DNA from: Amyelois transitella
Lineage: Eukaryota; Arthropoda; Insecta; Lepidoptera; Pyralidae
Direction: 5' to 3'
DNA: 64,000 bases
Assembly (NCBI RefSeq): GCF_032362555.1
Contig: NC_083529.1
Coordinates: 2,480,001 to 2,544,000, forward strand
Shown: piece by piece, positions 25,801-33,204 of the stretch
How positions within the stretch are numbered: position 1 is the stretch's first letter
How the letters are laid out: each line of letters opens with the position of its first letter
Made by a program: the position numbers and the translations under genes
Notes under the pieces: generated by a model
The model's input: only the letters and a program-made list of their open reading frames with translations
Database searches by the model: none
What the model was told of the DNA's origin: nothing

Positions 25801-28800
25801 GAGTATCATACTTTAGAAAATCTATAGTTTGTAAATTACTTCTGTAGTTACATATATATAAAATATATAATTAAATATTATCTATTTATTTATATTAGTT
25901 ATATATTTATATAAAATGTGTGATGTAGTAGTCAACACACCAGACTGCTACTTCCAGGTCTCGGGTTCGATCCCCAGTCAGGTCAAGTTGGTAAATTATC
26001 TTTTTCATATTGACTTCTGATCTTGGGTGTTTATCTATTTATGTATACATTATTTTATTTTTAAATATTAATATTAGGATTATTGTTTAAAAATACTTTT
26101 TTCTCTTTGATCCCTTCTTTCTTAGGACTGCACTGGTTTGGTCTACGGGTTATAAGATACATAGAATGAATATACAAATAAAATAAAAAAAAAAAAAATT
26201 CAAAGCCCTTCAGGCGAGTAGGCGACCAATACTGTTGAAAAGAGTTTCTTTCGGCGTTTCTTCTCTTGCAGTGGTCGGTTACGAAGCGCTAGTAGTCTTT
26301 AGCTTTGAAAGAATTAATAATTTTAAATTTGAGTTTTGAATACATATCTATTTAATTTATCTAAATCGATAATTTTTACATGTAATTTGACGTAAAAAAG
26401 TGCCTACAAAGGCCTATTTTCTGAATAAACGTTTGAGTTTGGTTACAGTCGGCTTGAGCTCGATCGAACGCATGCGTGTTTTGAGTCCAAACATGCTTTG
26501 TTTAAAATTTAAGTTGACGTCATTTAGAGACACTGCTGCAGTGCAGTTTGGTGCCTATTCTTCTGTTATCCTATTCTTCACTTGCGCTTCTGAATTTGTG
26601 TAAACTTTTTTGCATATGAATATTCTGCAGACTGTTTAAATAACACCCTTTTAAAACGTTGTTGTTATCAGTAAAGTGAAATGATGGGAATCTAAAATTT
26701 CGATTCCTACGCAAAATTTTTTTGTTTAATTTGAATTCATAATTCATTAAAAATAAGTATTTTTTTTTACAAAACAACCGACTTCAACACTATTCCCTAT
26801 CTCAAAAATTACTGAACCGATTTTGATGAAAGTATTTTTTTTCAATAAGTCTTTATATATTACATAGTTCTTATCATTATAGATTTATTGAAAAAAAAAA
26901 CTTATCAAAAACAGTTCAGTAATTATTTTTACAAAATTGTAATTTTATTTTTATTTTTTCATTGGTAAAAATAATTCCTAGTATGTACTATGAATCATTG
27001 GTAAAAATAATTACTAGTATGTACTATGAATTGAATAGGTTTAGAGTAGTGGAAACCAATAAACATTGTACATTTTTGTATTCCAATAAAAGAAACATTT
27101 TAATCAACATTTTATTTTTATTTTTACAAGACACTCTTTTCCAAATTACTAACGTGCACAACTAAAAACAAACATCCTGTAGATATGCCCAGATCCGACC
27201 TAAAGCAGTTAGACAAACATTGACAGTGGACGGATACGGCCATCAGCAGTTAGGCGTTAACCACATGCCGCCATTTTGTCCAGATACGGCCATCAGCAGA
27301 CAAGCAAGGCAAACAAGTCACGCACACAGACATACATTTTTCTAGTTTTTGGCTATGGTTTTTCGCTCATTTTCTCTAGGCAAGCTATATATGTCTGATA
27401 TAAAAACGAAACTACAATTTTTCGTGTTTGCCACACTGCCCTTACAGTTGAGCAAAGACAAATGTAAGTGAATGAACGAGCCAATTGAAAAAATGATAGT
27501 TTTCTAGGTAAGTTTTCAGTTTTTAGTAGAAATATACTATTTTAAGACATTTAGATACATTTTACTTGTTGTTTTGTGAAGCCAAATACATTATTTACGA
27601 TTACAATGCCTCAAATAAATCTACATTTCAATATTTTCATGGTAATAGAAGTATAAAGTTTGCGTTGTAGAAGTTGCAAAATGGCGAAATCGTGATTCTT
27701 ACTGGATTATTTGTGAAGACGATTTTAGAGAATTTTACTTGGGACATAATAACTTTTTGGCACCATTAAATTCCTCAATTATTGGACTTTGTGGAATAGT
27801 AAACAAAAACAGAATATATGAAAGATGTAAATTGCAAAATCAGTAAAATATTTACAATGGATAATTTTTCGGTAAGTTTTGAATTCAGTGACCTAAATAT
27901 AATAAACGCAAGTGTTTTTTCGCATCAAAATTTATTGCATATGATTCTTCATTTATATATCTTTAAAAAAAAATAAATTTTTGGGTAGGTCCCAAATAAT
28001 TATATACAGATATACAACAAAATCTAAGACACTGCGCGCCCGTCCGCCGCGGCGCTTGAACGCCGCAGACGAGGTGCGCAGTTTGCGTATAGCCGCCGCA
28101 GCTGAAGGGTTAAAGATTAATCAGTATTCAATAATTATGATAATTCATGATTTGATTTTTGATAGTAATTTCTGCATTGTTTACGTAATAGATAACGGTT
28201 GCTATTTTTTAATGTACTGCGCCGGAAACGCAAGCGCGCTTGTTGCACCCAAACGCGTTTGGACATGACCCTCTCAGTCGTTGTTTAGAGCCGTGCCTTT
28301 ACACATCGATTTTGAGGAACTTGTCTGTGACCGGGCAGTGACTATTTTTCTTTATTTGACTGTGGGGTAGTTACGTTATTTTTTTTATTCGATTATTAAG
28401 TACTTTTGTATCTCGGAATAAAACTGTTTAATAGTGAAAGTGTTTTTCGTTGCCTGATTACCCACTCAACGCCCACGAAATGAATAATGAGGAAACAAAT
28501 GTTTACAATGAGCCTCCGAAGTCGCCTCCGGCCACCGTCGACGCGACATATATATATATAATCTGATCGCAATTGCGTCGTAAAGGGCTATAAAATAGGC
28601 AGGTAAATAAGGGTTGAAAGGGGTCGTGTTAAAGGATAGTTACGGGCCAACGGAGGTCAAACGAAATAGGTTAAAACATACGTACTTATATCACGTCTCT
28701 ATCCTTTATGAGGTAGACGGAGTCAAAAAGCTCCGAAGCCACATTCAACTGCATGACGATTCAATAATTAATAATTCAACAATGATGGAATTGGGATTCA

Positions 28801-30341
28801 GATAAATTAAAAAATTAAAAAAAATTAAACGTAAAATTTTAAGGTTTTATTGGTATCGATAAGTTATTTAACTTTAACATTATACTATATTTGAGAAGTA
28901 CCCTATGTTCTTTAACATAATCCGGCCACACTATATTTATGCAAAAATTCAAATTCAAAATTATATTCATTATTATGGGACACTTCACATCACTTAATAA
29001 TTGTCATATCTTTTGGTTTCACAACATTGGTTGACGTCAAATAAATTACTTAAAACTAAGTTTACTGCCGCTTCTAAATCGTTTTTGAATATGACGCGTT
29101 TAGCCAATAGCAGCCAAGAGTCTAAATCGCGTAAGCAAAGATTTCACGGATTAGAACAAAAATACAACCACCGGCTCAATATTGTCGGAGCCGCGGGTTC
29201 ACCAGGCATACCAAGTCTGGCGAAAGATCTTCCCTTATTTATCAGTTGACCCCGAATCATCACTCCCGCAACAATTTTATAGTTCAGTGGTTTAACTGAA
29301 AAGAGGTAACAAACTTACTTTTACTATCAAAAAAATATTAGTAAGGACTACATAAAACGTTCATTTATTTATTTATATAAACACGTCTCTTACACTTGCG
29401 GGGAAGACGGAGCTGGCAGTCTTAAAAGACTGCTACGACACGTTCAGCTGTTGGACTTAATGATAGAACGTAGATTAAAATGGTGACAGGTGGCTAGCCC
29501 ATCGCCTAAAAGAAGAATCCCAAGTTTGTAAGCTTATCCCTAAGTCGCCTTTTATGACTTTTATGGAAGAGATGGAATGGTCCTAGGAATTATTTTTATA
29601 TTGGTGCCGGGAACCACACGGCTACATAAAACGTCTGTGTACCAAAAACGAATACGGAGCGATTCATCACGCGGCCGCTATCATCTGTCAAACGTTAGCA
29701 AATAGGGTCTCTAGTGCGTGTATTTTTCATAAGAGTAATGGCATTATTTTTCTATGAGATCCATGGAAAATTTGTGTATAAAGATGGATATCGCACTCAT
29801 CACAGAATTTTCAGAATAGAAATTTCACAATTTGTAAATATTACACAAGAACTCTAAGCATGCTTTATGTTAAATACCTTTAGAATAAATAAATATAATA
29901 TAATATATTTCATACGAATTAATTAATTTCATAATAAACCAAAATTACGTATAAATTATATTATCGTATTTAGTAGGTATTTAAAATTTCATTTCAGATT
30001 CAGATCTGGTCTTGCAAATTATCAAAATCAGTTCATATTTTCTTTTTGCAGTTGGTCGATTTATTTTATAACTACGCTAGATAGTTAAAGCAAACATAGA
30101 TATTTATTTGCCAAAGAACTAAGGGTAGTTACATTTGTCTTAAAAATAAGGAATGAAGAAGCAACCTTTTACTGGCAAAGCAAATAGGCGGCGCCCAATA
30201 TAATAATAGTATTTTTTTTTTAAATTAACTTATATTATAAAATAAAATAATTCTTAATATATAAAAAAAATATGTTATTATCATGTGCAATACAGAGTTT
30301 ACAAACTTACTAGGTTGTGGGGAGTGTTTCTTGGTGGACAT
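4844..30341 (-). CDS. Unrecognised host gene, 5' part, three exons
   Basis: Exon 1: 30311-30341, ATG then MSTKKHSPQP, donor A|GTAAGT, 1 nt left over. Exon 2: 9887-10047, acceptor TATTGTTTCAG, begins with the 2 nt that complete that codon, contains LSGRLSKSASEL, a Pro-rich stretch, HHH and QHFFTNLK, donor AAG|GTAAGA. Exon 3: 4844-5000, acceptor TTTTTGAACAG, phase 0, starts TRWQRSRSRER, is Ser/Arg-rich (SPRRRQVRR), donor GAG|GTACGT, 1 nt left over. The exons are strikingly GC-rich against the surroundings and their phases chain perfectly. No domain is recognised: this looks like the low-complexity N-terminus of a larger protein whose remaining exons lie to the left of 4844 or outside the window. 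Intron 1 (~20 kb) would contain the whole gypsy/piggyBac nest. Linking exon 1 to exon 2 is an inference. Confidence 0.55.
5170..6600. other. No gene seen; AT-rich intergenic or intronic DNA
   Basis: No open frame with coding character, no clear repeat family. Under the gene model above it is intron 2 of the minus-strand host gene. Confidence 0.5.
6634..6877 (-). mobile_element. tRNA-derived SINE, full length
   Basis: Flanked by ATGTCATAA (6625-6633, 6878-6886). On minus it begins with a tRNA-like head with A box TGGCGCAGCGGTAGTGC and B box GGTTCGAATCC, then a body ending ATATATTTATTT. It has split an older S1 copy: S1 pieces lie at ~6605-6633 and 6887-6955. Acceptor-stem pairing is poor, so it is not a tRNA gene. 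Confidence 0.9.
7786..8045 (+). mobile_element. SINE-like element S1, full length, nested in older S1
   Basis: Perfect 11-bp duplication GAGCCTTACAG (7775-7785, 8046-8056). The target is itself an S1 copy, whose two halves lie at about 7700-7785 and 8046-8105. Defines the family length as ~260 bp. Confidence 0.93.
8487..8685 (+). mobile_element. Highly decayed RTE LINE fragment
   Basis: Matches, with many indels, the RTE segments AATTGAGTGA, ACAGGAATAGAAA, CGACGAGCTT and TCGTGACAAATGGAAA in the correct order. No open frame. Confidence 0.55.
9236..9507 (-). mobile_element. RTE LINE 3' fragment
   Basis: Encodes MNENRLTKQIYKESVEGK through KWKEVVSAYPSGKEA of the RTE ORF; close to the full-length copy. 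5'-truncated. Confidence 0.9.
9570..9705 (-). pseudogene. Decayed tandem copy of exon 2 of the unrecognised host gene
   Basis: On the minus strand this stretch matches the exon at 9887-10047: TCTGCTCATCATCA, the CACCAATTTGAA end and a GTAAGATC donor-like sequence are all shared. It lacks the long C-run and, in the frame of the intact exon, has an in-frame TAA before the FTNLK end. It is probably a duplicated exon that has become a pseudo-exon. Confidence 0.6.
10079..10302 (-). mobile_element. tRNA-derived SINE, 5' truncated
   Basis: Same family as 6634-6877 (GGGATTCGAACCCAGGACCT, CACAGATTGAGTTAGCCTCG). Confidence 0.85.
10421..10565 (+). repeat. GC-richer stretch, repeat-like
   Basis: TTCGGGGTCCGGGGTCTGCA and a pyrimidine-rich part. 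It reads as an 86-codon ORF but has no family resemblance or splice context. Probably a retroelement remnant. Confidence 0.3.
12122..12365 (-). mobile_element. SINE-like element S1
   Basis: TCACGTGTATATCCCTTGCG to GGAACCACACAGCAC. Confidence 0.85.
12545..12694 (+). mobile_element. RTE LINE 3' fragment with internal deletion
   Basis: Starts at the DLDERILIKL-region nucleotides (CCTAGACGAACGTATC) and ends in ATGTATGTATG. About 45 bp covering the RRACMKRVMNVDEAK codons are missing. Confidence 0.85.
12700..14200. other. No gene seen
   Basis: AT-rich, no coding signal. An A-rich LINE-type 3' end (GATTTTGATTTGATATAAAT) is at ~12957. Confidence 0.4.
14212..14322 (+). mobile_element. SINE-like element S1, 5' truncated
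   Basis: ATCTCAATTATATCATTAAG to the ATGTATGTA tail. Confidence 0.85.
15205..15447 (+). mobile_element. RTE LINE 3' fragment, rearranged
   Basis: GGATGAATGAAAGCAGGTTG to the GATTTTATGTATG tail. Contains a small duplication (GTGGGAAGTGAAAGTGGGAAG) and the same type of internal deletion before TATACAGAGATC as the copy at 12545. Confidence 0.85.
15550..15787 (-). mobile_element. SINE-like element S1
   Basis: TTCACGTCTATATCCCTTGC to ACCACACGGCAC. Confidence 0.88.
16010..16172 (-). mobile_element. SINE-like element S1, decayed
   Basis: CCACGTTCAACTGCATGGCT, TAGTCGCCTTTTACAACATC and GCCGGCAACCACACGGCAC survive. Confidence 0.75.
16591..16685. repeat. ~45-bp imperfect inverted repeat (foldback)
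   Basis: The arms TGAGTCAG...CATAAGAT (16591-16633) and ATCTTATG...CTGACTCA (16639-16685) are complementary with a few mismatches and indels, around a 5-nt loop AAGTA. MITE-like or a hairpin-forming site. Confidence 0.85.
16712..16832 (-). mobile_element. Decayed RTE LINE fragment
   Basis: Minus-strand remnants of the 3' ORF end (CATACTTCTTTGGCTTGGTCC, AAGCTCGTCCGAGACGGGTA), no tail. Confidence 0.6.
17977..20880 (+). CDS. Gypsy gag-protease-(RT deleted)-RNase H fragment-integrase polyprotein
   Basis: One open frame of 967 residues from ATG 17977 (the frame is open a little further upstream). Order: gag; two zinc knuckles of the CX2CX4HX4C type near residues 263 and 306; aspartic protease DSGA near 370; then at about 454 the sequence passes directly from the protease/linker (KILDQVTILLNW) into the end of RNase H (VVNAIKHFRHYLQGRKFTVV). 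The whole reverse transcriptase and much of RNase H are missing in frame. Integrase follows: HHCC zinc finger (~620-665), catalytic D689, D748, E784 with a D-35-E spacing, and a GPF-type C-terminal module (KFKGPFKIIEV). No env. The intact frame over ~2.9 kb suggests either a recent deletion or a maintained non-autonomous form. Confidence 0.92.
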   Translation: MNNEETNVYNEPPKSPPATVDATSEVGYLQARNNSTSLPGLDESLLRVLLESQNRNMMSLIDAIKPSASAQRISLPEFDPDKSDNDPRAWCDTVDLCVADRDLCGSALIIILSKALKGSASRWLSQVSYAGITWPEFKDIFKARYDCIETPAATLINLQNSRPKEGECYAAYASRLMTSLSSRWQGMSAEQIAISTILAHVSRFDDRLQRLAFTTEITSRDKLQRELQAFSHMKRKSNTVSSALDGPNDSKRMKPFLPNTFKCNYCGKPGHRAADCRQRRDVKRTTSGPSATPSTSTGREKQDLTCFKCGGKGHYASRCTQRATSGGGQGSSSNGASTNAASQRRVDVCFVSNPRGHLMNNGESFPFHYDSGAECSLIKECVASKFTGTRFDNVITLTGIGQSSIQSLVQILAEVTINAISIEILFHVVQDSFLRSNILFGMKILDQVTILLNWRLAVVNAIKHFRHYLQGRKFTVVTDCASVRASKSKTDLSSRVHRWWVYLQSFDFDIVHRAGSRMGHVDFLSRNPLPITNTSRKIVRKVRRVDLAAFSDNWLVAEQEKDEDISKIVSDLHNEEMSEDLRKTYELRKNVLHRKIQRNGRTRCLPMVPRSLCWSVINNIHESVMHLGADKTLEKAYEHYWFPGMSKYVRKFVDNCITCKISKSNSGRVPAELHPIPKGTIPWHTVHIDASGKLSGKNDVKEYVFVMIDAFTKYVLLIHSKNIDSTSSIRALKQGISLFGTPNRVISDQGRCFSSKEFSNFCSSHNINLHLIATGGCRANGQVERIMSTLKGMLTSVEVSKDRSWQDALGDIQLAINSTVNRVTKASPLELMIGKVARPLNLMTIDEEPIEVDLDMVREQATQGIKDNASYDKKRFDSNKAKVHKFSVGDFVLLENEERNQTKLDPKFKGPFKIIEVLDGDRYLLKSLNSNRTYKYPHDRVRRISDHQVPKELDNTDENDFVDDDDC
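20921..21108 (+). repeat. Array of seven mini-hairpins with constant loop, gypsy 3' region
   Basis: Seven copies of a CGATGGACY core, each flanked by short inverted arms that differ from copy to copy but still pair. Examples: AGTGTTC/GAACACT around 21010-21017 (7 perfect bp), TAGTGTCC/GGATACTA around 20985-20992 (8 bp, one G-T), AGTATCC/GGGTACT around 21053-21060 (7 bp, one G-T), GAGCC/GGCTC twice (loops 21077-21084 and 21096-21103), GTAACC/GGATTAC (one bulge, loop at 20928), ATGGC/GCCAT (around 20959). The array begins ~40 bp after the polyprotein stop and lies before the 3' LTR. Confidence 0.85.
22261..23097 (+). repeat. Seven-unit 120-bp tandem array in piggyBac 5' region
   Basis: Units start at 22261, 22381, 22501, 22621, 22741, 22868 and 22995. 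Units 1-4 are exactly 120 bp; units 5 and 6 are 127 bp because TATACAG is doubled; unit 7 is truncated. Units 2 and 4 share CGTCAG/CTCAGTG variants while the others have CGTTAG/CTCCGTG, pointing to a 240-bp amplification step. The array ends ~40 bp before the ATG of the transposase and lies within the inferred 5' UTR intron. Confidence 0.95.
23140..25827 (+). CDS. piggyBac-like transposase, four coding exons
   Basis: Coding exons 23140-23268, 23348-23434, 23627-23680 and 24139-25827, all phase 0 with GT/AG introns (donors GTATGT, GTAAGA, GTAAGT), giving 652 residues against 594 for the classical Trichoplusia enzyme. The N-terminal part is acidic. The DDE_Tnp_1_7 core shows D318 (SIDESLLLWKG), D401 (LFMDNFYNS), D505 and D508 (GGVDLKDQ); spacings of 83, 104 and 3 resemble the 78, 101 and 3 of the known catalytic triad plus fourth Asp. 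The C-terminus is a Cys/His-rich zinc-binding domain (CVRCRQKC...CSHC...C...C...H) that binds the transposon ends in family members. A donor at 21773 (ACAG|GTATGT) and an acceptor at 23133 suggest a 5' UTR intron. No frameshift or stop is seen, so it could be functional. Confidence 0.92.
23825..23977 (+). repeat. ~75-bp direct duplication in transposase intron 3
   Basis: GTGTTTGG, CAATAAC and AAATTGGCAAT recur in the same order in two adjacent copies (about 23825-23900 and 23906-23977), ~80% alike by eye. A perfect 12-bp inverted repeat with a 4-nt loop follows at 23988-24015 (arms ATGAACAGGAAT / ATTCCTGTTCAT). Confidence 0.75.
25915..26193 (+). mobile_element. tRNA-type SINE inside piggyBac
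   Basis: A region with a B-box-like GGTTCGATCCC at ~25967 is followed by a body and an A-rich tail (~26178-26193). It lies after the transposase stop, so it is either a later insertion into the element or a long-carried passenger. Confidence 0.55.
28690..28800 (-). mobile_element. SINE-like element S1, decayed
   Basis: ATCACGTCTCTATCCTTTAT, CACATTCAACTGCATGACGA and GATGGAATTGGGATTCAGAT in S1 order. Confidence 0.65.
29000..29260 (+). repeat. Dispersed repeat shared with 60.4 kb and 62.1 kb
   Basis: The first half (ACAACATTGGTTGACGTCAA, AAACTAAGTTTACTGCCGCT) recurs at 60457-60515; the second half (TTTCACGGATT, GTCGGAGCCGCGG, CTGGCGAAAGATCTTCCC) recurs, diverged, at 62145-62270. These look like LINE 3' and SINE-type pieces. 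Confidence 0.75.
29380..29622 (-). mobile_element. SINE-like element S1
   Basis: ACACGTCTCTTACACTTGCG to GCCGGGAACCACACGGC. Confidence 0.85.
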
Positions 30342-30799
30342 GACTTCTTTCAGCTCATGTCAGCTGTCACAGCGCACGCACGCAATCATCGGGGATGCGC
30401 ACGCGCACTGACTTGGTCACTGATCATAAAAACTGCAACAGATTCCCGCTAACTAGGCGATCTTCGTTTCTGAAACAAGAAATTATATGGTTTTTAGATA
30501 AAAAAATAGGAGAATTACAATACAAATTTCCATGCTTCTCTTCCTGCTGCTGTTTCGCTTTTTACTACGCCGTAAAACGGGACAGCGATAATTTATTGCT
30601 GCCGGTATTGGTCCCGGTTAAATCTTTGCGCTTTTGACCACGATCCGAGATTGGGTAAGTCAGGTTTTTAGTATAAGCGACTCCCATCTGACCTCCGCAA
30701 TCCTTGCAGGGTAACCTAATCAATATTGTATAATAGTCACACATCCAGTCGCAATAATTTCATACCAATATTCTATTGATACTAAATATCACATACTAT

Positions 30800-30912
30800 A
30801 CTTGAATCAAAATTCTATCATAAAGCCAAACAACAGAACGTGACCTGTCATTCTCTTCAAAGCTGTTGGCTCTGTCTACCCCGCAAGGGACGTGACTATA
30901 TGTATGTATGTA
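30800..30912 (+). mobile_element. SINE-like element S1, 5' truncated
   Basis: ATTCTATCATAAAGCCAAAC to the ATGTATGTATG tail. Confidence 0.82.
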
Positions 30913-31440
30913 AAATTCTAATATAGTATTATAAAGAAAAGATTGTTTTGTTTTTACTGATATACTCGTAGAAACAGACAGATAAATCCATAAGAAGAAG
31001 CATGTAGCTACGATTATTTTCCAAAAAATACAACAAAAGCAAAGTCTCGCGTAAAAGCTAGTTTATAATATGATAAAAAAGAATATTTTAACTGAGATCC
31101 ACTATTTATTTTATATTTCATTCATGGAAATGAGATAGAGTGGTCTTATTCTTATATGTCTGGAACCACACGGCATTTAAGAATAGTACGAGTACCACTT
31201 ATAGCCATTTAGCTTAATAATAGTCTCTTCACAATACTTCTCAATACCAATATAATGGTCCCACGCAAAATAGCCTGTAATAAACTGAAGCAGGATCTTA
31301 TTAACGCTTTTGACGTTTCATTACAGCTATAAATTATTTGGCAGTAAAATATTTACACGGGTCTCATAAACTACCTAAATTGAAGACCGTAAAGTTATCC
31401 AAGGTATGATTTTTACTAATTTATTTATCAATTTATAACA

Positions 31441-31716
31441 CACTAGCTATGCCCGCGACTTCGTCCGCGTGGAATAGGTATTTGGGGCATCATTGAAGCC
31501 CTCAAGGATGAATAATTTTCCCCGTTTTTTTTACATATTCCATTATTTCTTTGCTCCTTATAGTTGCAGCGTGATGTTATATAGCCTAAAGCCTTCCTCG
31601 ATAAATGGACTATTCAACGCAAAAATAATTTTTCAATTCGTTAACCAGTAGTTCCTGAGATTAGCGTATTCAAACAAACAAACTATTCAGCTTTATAATA
31701 ATTTAGTATAGATAAA
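31441..31716 (+). repeat. Dispersed repeat with GCGACTTCGTCCGCGTGG core
   Basis: Core at ~31453, GCCTTCCTCGATAAATGGAC, then TTCAGCTTTATAATAATTTA; same family as 45234-45908. Confidence 0.75.
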
Positions 31717-31727
31717 AATCAGGAACA

Positions 31728-31996
31728 CCCGAACGTAGCCTATAAGTCTTTTCAAGACTGTTGGCTCTGTCTACTCTGCAAGGGATAAAGACATGATTAT
31801 ATGTATTATACTATATGTGTGTATGATTATATGTATTATACTATATGTATGTATGATTATATGTATTATACTATATACCTATGTATGTATGATTATACGT
31901 ATTATACTATATGTAGGTATGTACATGTAATCATGTCTTTATCCCTTGCAGAGAAGACAGAGCCAACAGTCTTGAAAAGACTAATAGGCTACGTTC
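31728..31996. repeat. Tail-to-tail S1 pair joined by four ~31-bp tandem repeats
   Basis: A plus S1 3' end (31728-31800) and a minus S1 3' end (31928-31996) face each other. Between them TGATTATATGTATTATACTA is repeated four times (about 31795-31925), apparently an expansion of the S1 tail. Confidence 0.85.
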
Positions 31997-32254
31997 GTTT
32001 CACAAATTCATTCACAGTAACCAGTACACTAACAGTAAAACTGAGCAAGGGAGCGGTGGTCCAGATTCCCTTGTTTTTCTACAGCTCGATTTTATAGAGC
32101 AGCGACAAAGACCTTAAGGTGACATTCCATTGTCGGAAATATCTACCGGTGTAAATATATAATTAAGTCAAGTTAATTGCATTTTGAAATTGATAAATTG
32201 GAAAGTACTACATGTGAACTTAATGCCATATAGATAGATGTATTAGGCTGAGAT

Positions 32255-32432
32255 TGAAAGAACACTCCGTTTCATTCCCATGGATGTCGTAAAAGGTGAC
32301 TTAAGCAAAAAAAAATTGTGAGCAACCTGCCACTATTTGAATCTCAAAACTCATACAGCTGAACATGGCTTTTCAGTCTTTTAAATACTGTTGGCTCTAT
32401 CTTTCCCGTAAGGGATAAAGACGTGTGTTGTA
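32255..32432 (+). mobile_element. SINE-like element S1, partial
   Basis: TTCCCATGGATGTCGTAAAA to GGATAAAGACGTG; internal deletion. Confidence 0.75.
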
Positions 32433-32906
32433 TGTTAGTATGAAGTTTCCCTTGCAAGGTCAGTCGACTCGCTTCATACTTGACTCACCCAAACCTGGAT
32501 CATGGTCAAAAGATACCTCAGCGCCTCTCGGGAGAGGTTAAGACTAAGCTTTCCAGAAAAGAGTTTACTATTTTTAAGAGGAATGTTCGAAATATCATGT
32601 GTCTGATTTTCAGAGTCACCAAGCCTGTACTTAATTCAAAATATCCCTCAAGTCACAATATTTGGTGTGCCGAGTCTTAAAATGTAACTGAAAATAACTG
32701 GAAACTGGAAAGTTTATTGGCCTGTCTATCTGTATATACGTACTCGCATCACGCGAAAACTATTGTTCTGATGTTGATGTGTTCAACTTTAAAACTGGTA
32801 AATCAAAAATGTCTCCGTACCCTTCTAATCAAGACAGGAAGTCAACTATTATGAATTGAGATTGTCCGCGAAAGAAGTTGCGGGCAAAAGCAAATAAATA
32901 AAAGAA

Positions 32907-33193
32907 CATACATACATAAAATCACGAAATACCTCTTTCCCGGAGGGGTAGGCAGAGACTCCCTCTACTACCTCTTTCCACTTGCCACGATCTTTGCATA
33001 CTTCCTTCACTTCATCCACATTCATAACTCTCTTCATGCAAGCTCGGCGGTTTCGGGTACTTTTGACCTGACCCTTTACCAGGACGTCCTTAATTTGATC
33101 AAGATACGTTCGTCTAGGTCTTCCCACTCCGACCTTTCCCTCCATACTCTCCTTGTATATCTGCTTAGTAACCAGTAACAAAAAGAAACCAAG
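32907..33193 (-). mobile_element. RTE LINE 3' fragment with 12-bp target duplication
   Basis: Flanked by TAAATAAAAGAA at 32895-32906 and 33194-33205. Encodes TKQIYKESMEGKVGVGRPRR onward; the tail is ATGTATG. Confidence 0.9.
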
Positions 33194-33204
33194 TAAATAA
33201 AAGA

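Larger units (their letters stand above)
21476..28109 (+). mobile_element. piggyBac-like DNA transposon, 6.6 kb
   Basis: Inserted in the gypsy 3' LTR with duplicated TTAA (21472-21475 and 28110-28113); removing it restores the LTR exactly. Termini are CCCTTC...GAAGGG. Subterminal inverted motifs: GGCCGTATCC at ~21492 and GGATCCGTCC at ~21529 on the left; GGACGGATACGGCC at ~27228 and AGATACGGCC at ~27282 on the right. It carries a multi-exon transposase, a 120-bp tandem array, a tRNA-type SINE and other repeats. Most piggyBac elements are ~2.5 kb, so this is unusually long. Confidence 0.93.
17476..28549 (+). mobile_element. Ty3/gypsy LTR retrotransposon interrupted by piggyBac, with partial second gag start
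   Basis: The 5' LTR begins TGTCGGATAATGGG at 17476; the 3' LTR begins identically at 21341. The first 135 bp match until the piggyBac insertion at TTAA (21472-21475); the LTR resumes at 28110 and stays collinear with 17611 onward. The match does not stop at the LTR end: it continues through the leader and the first codons of gag up to 28549 (equivalent to 18046), where an AT run begins. The exact LTR 3' boundary therefore cannot be fixed; it lies before the gag ATG at 17977. The flank left of the 5' LTR is also an AT run. Confidence 0.88.

Noticed and set aside
27981..28268. 95-codon ORF spanning the piggyBac right end and LTR
   Set aside because: Crosses a transposon boundary and reads LTR sequence; no coding character.
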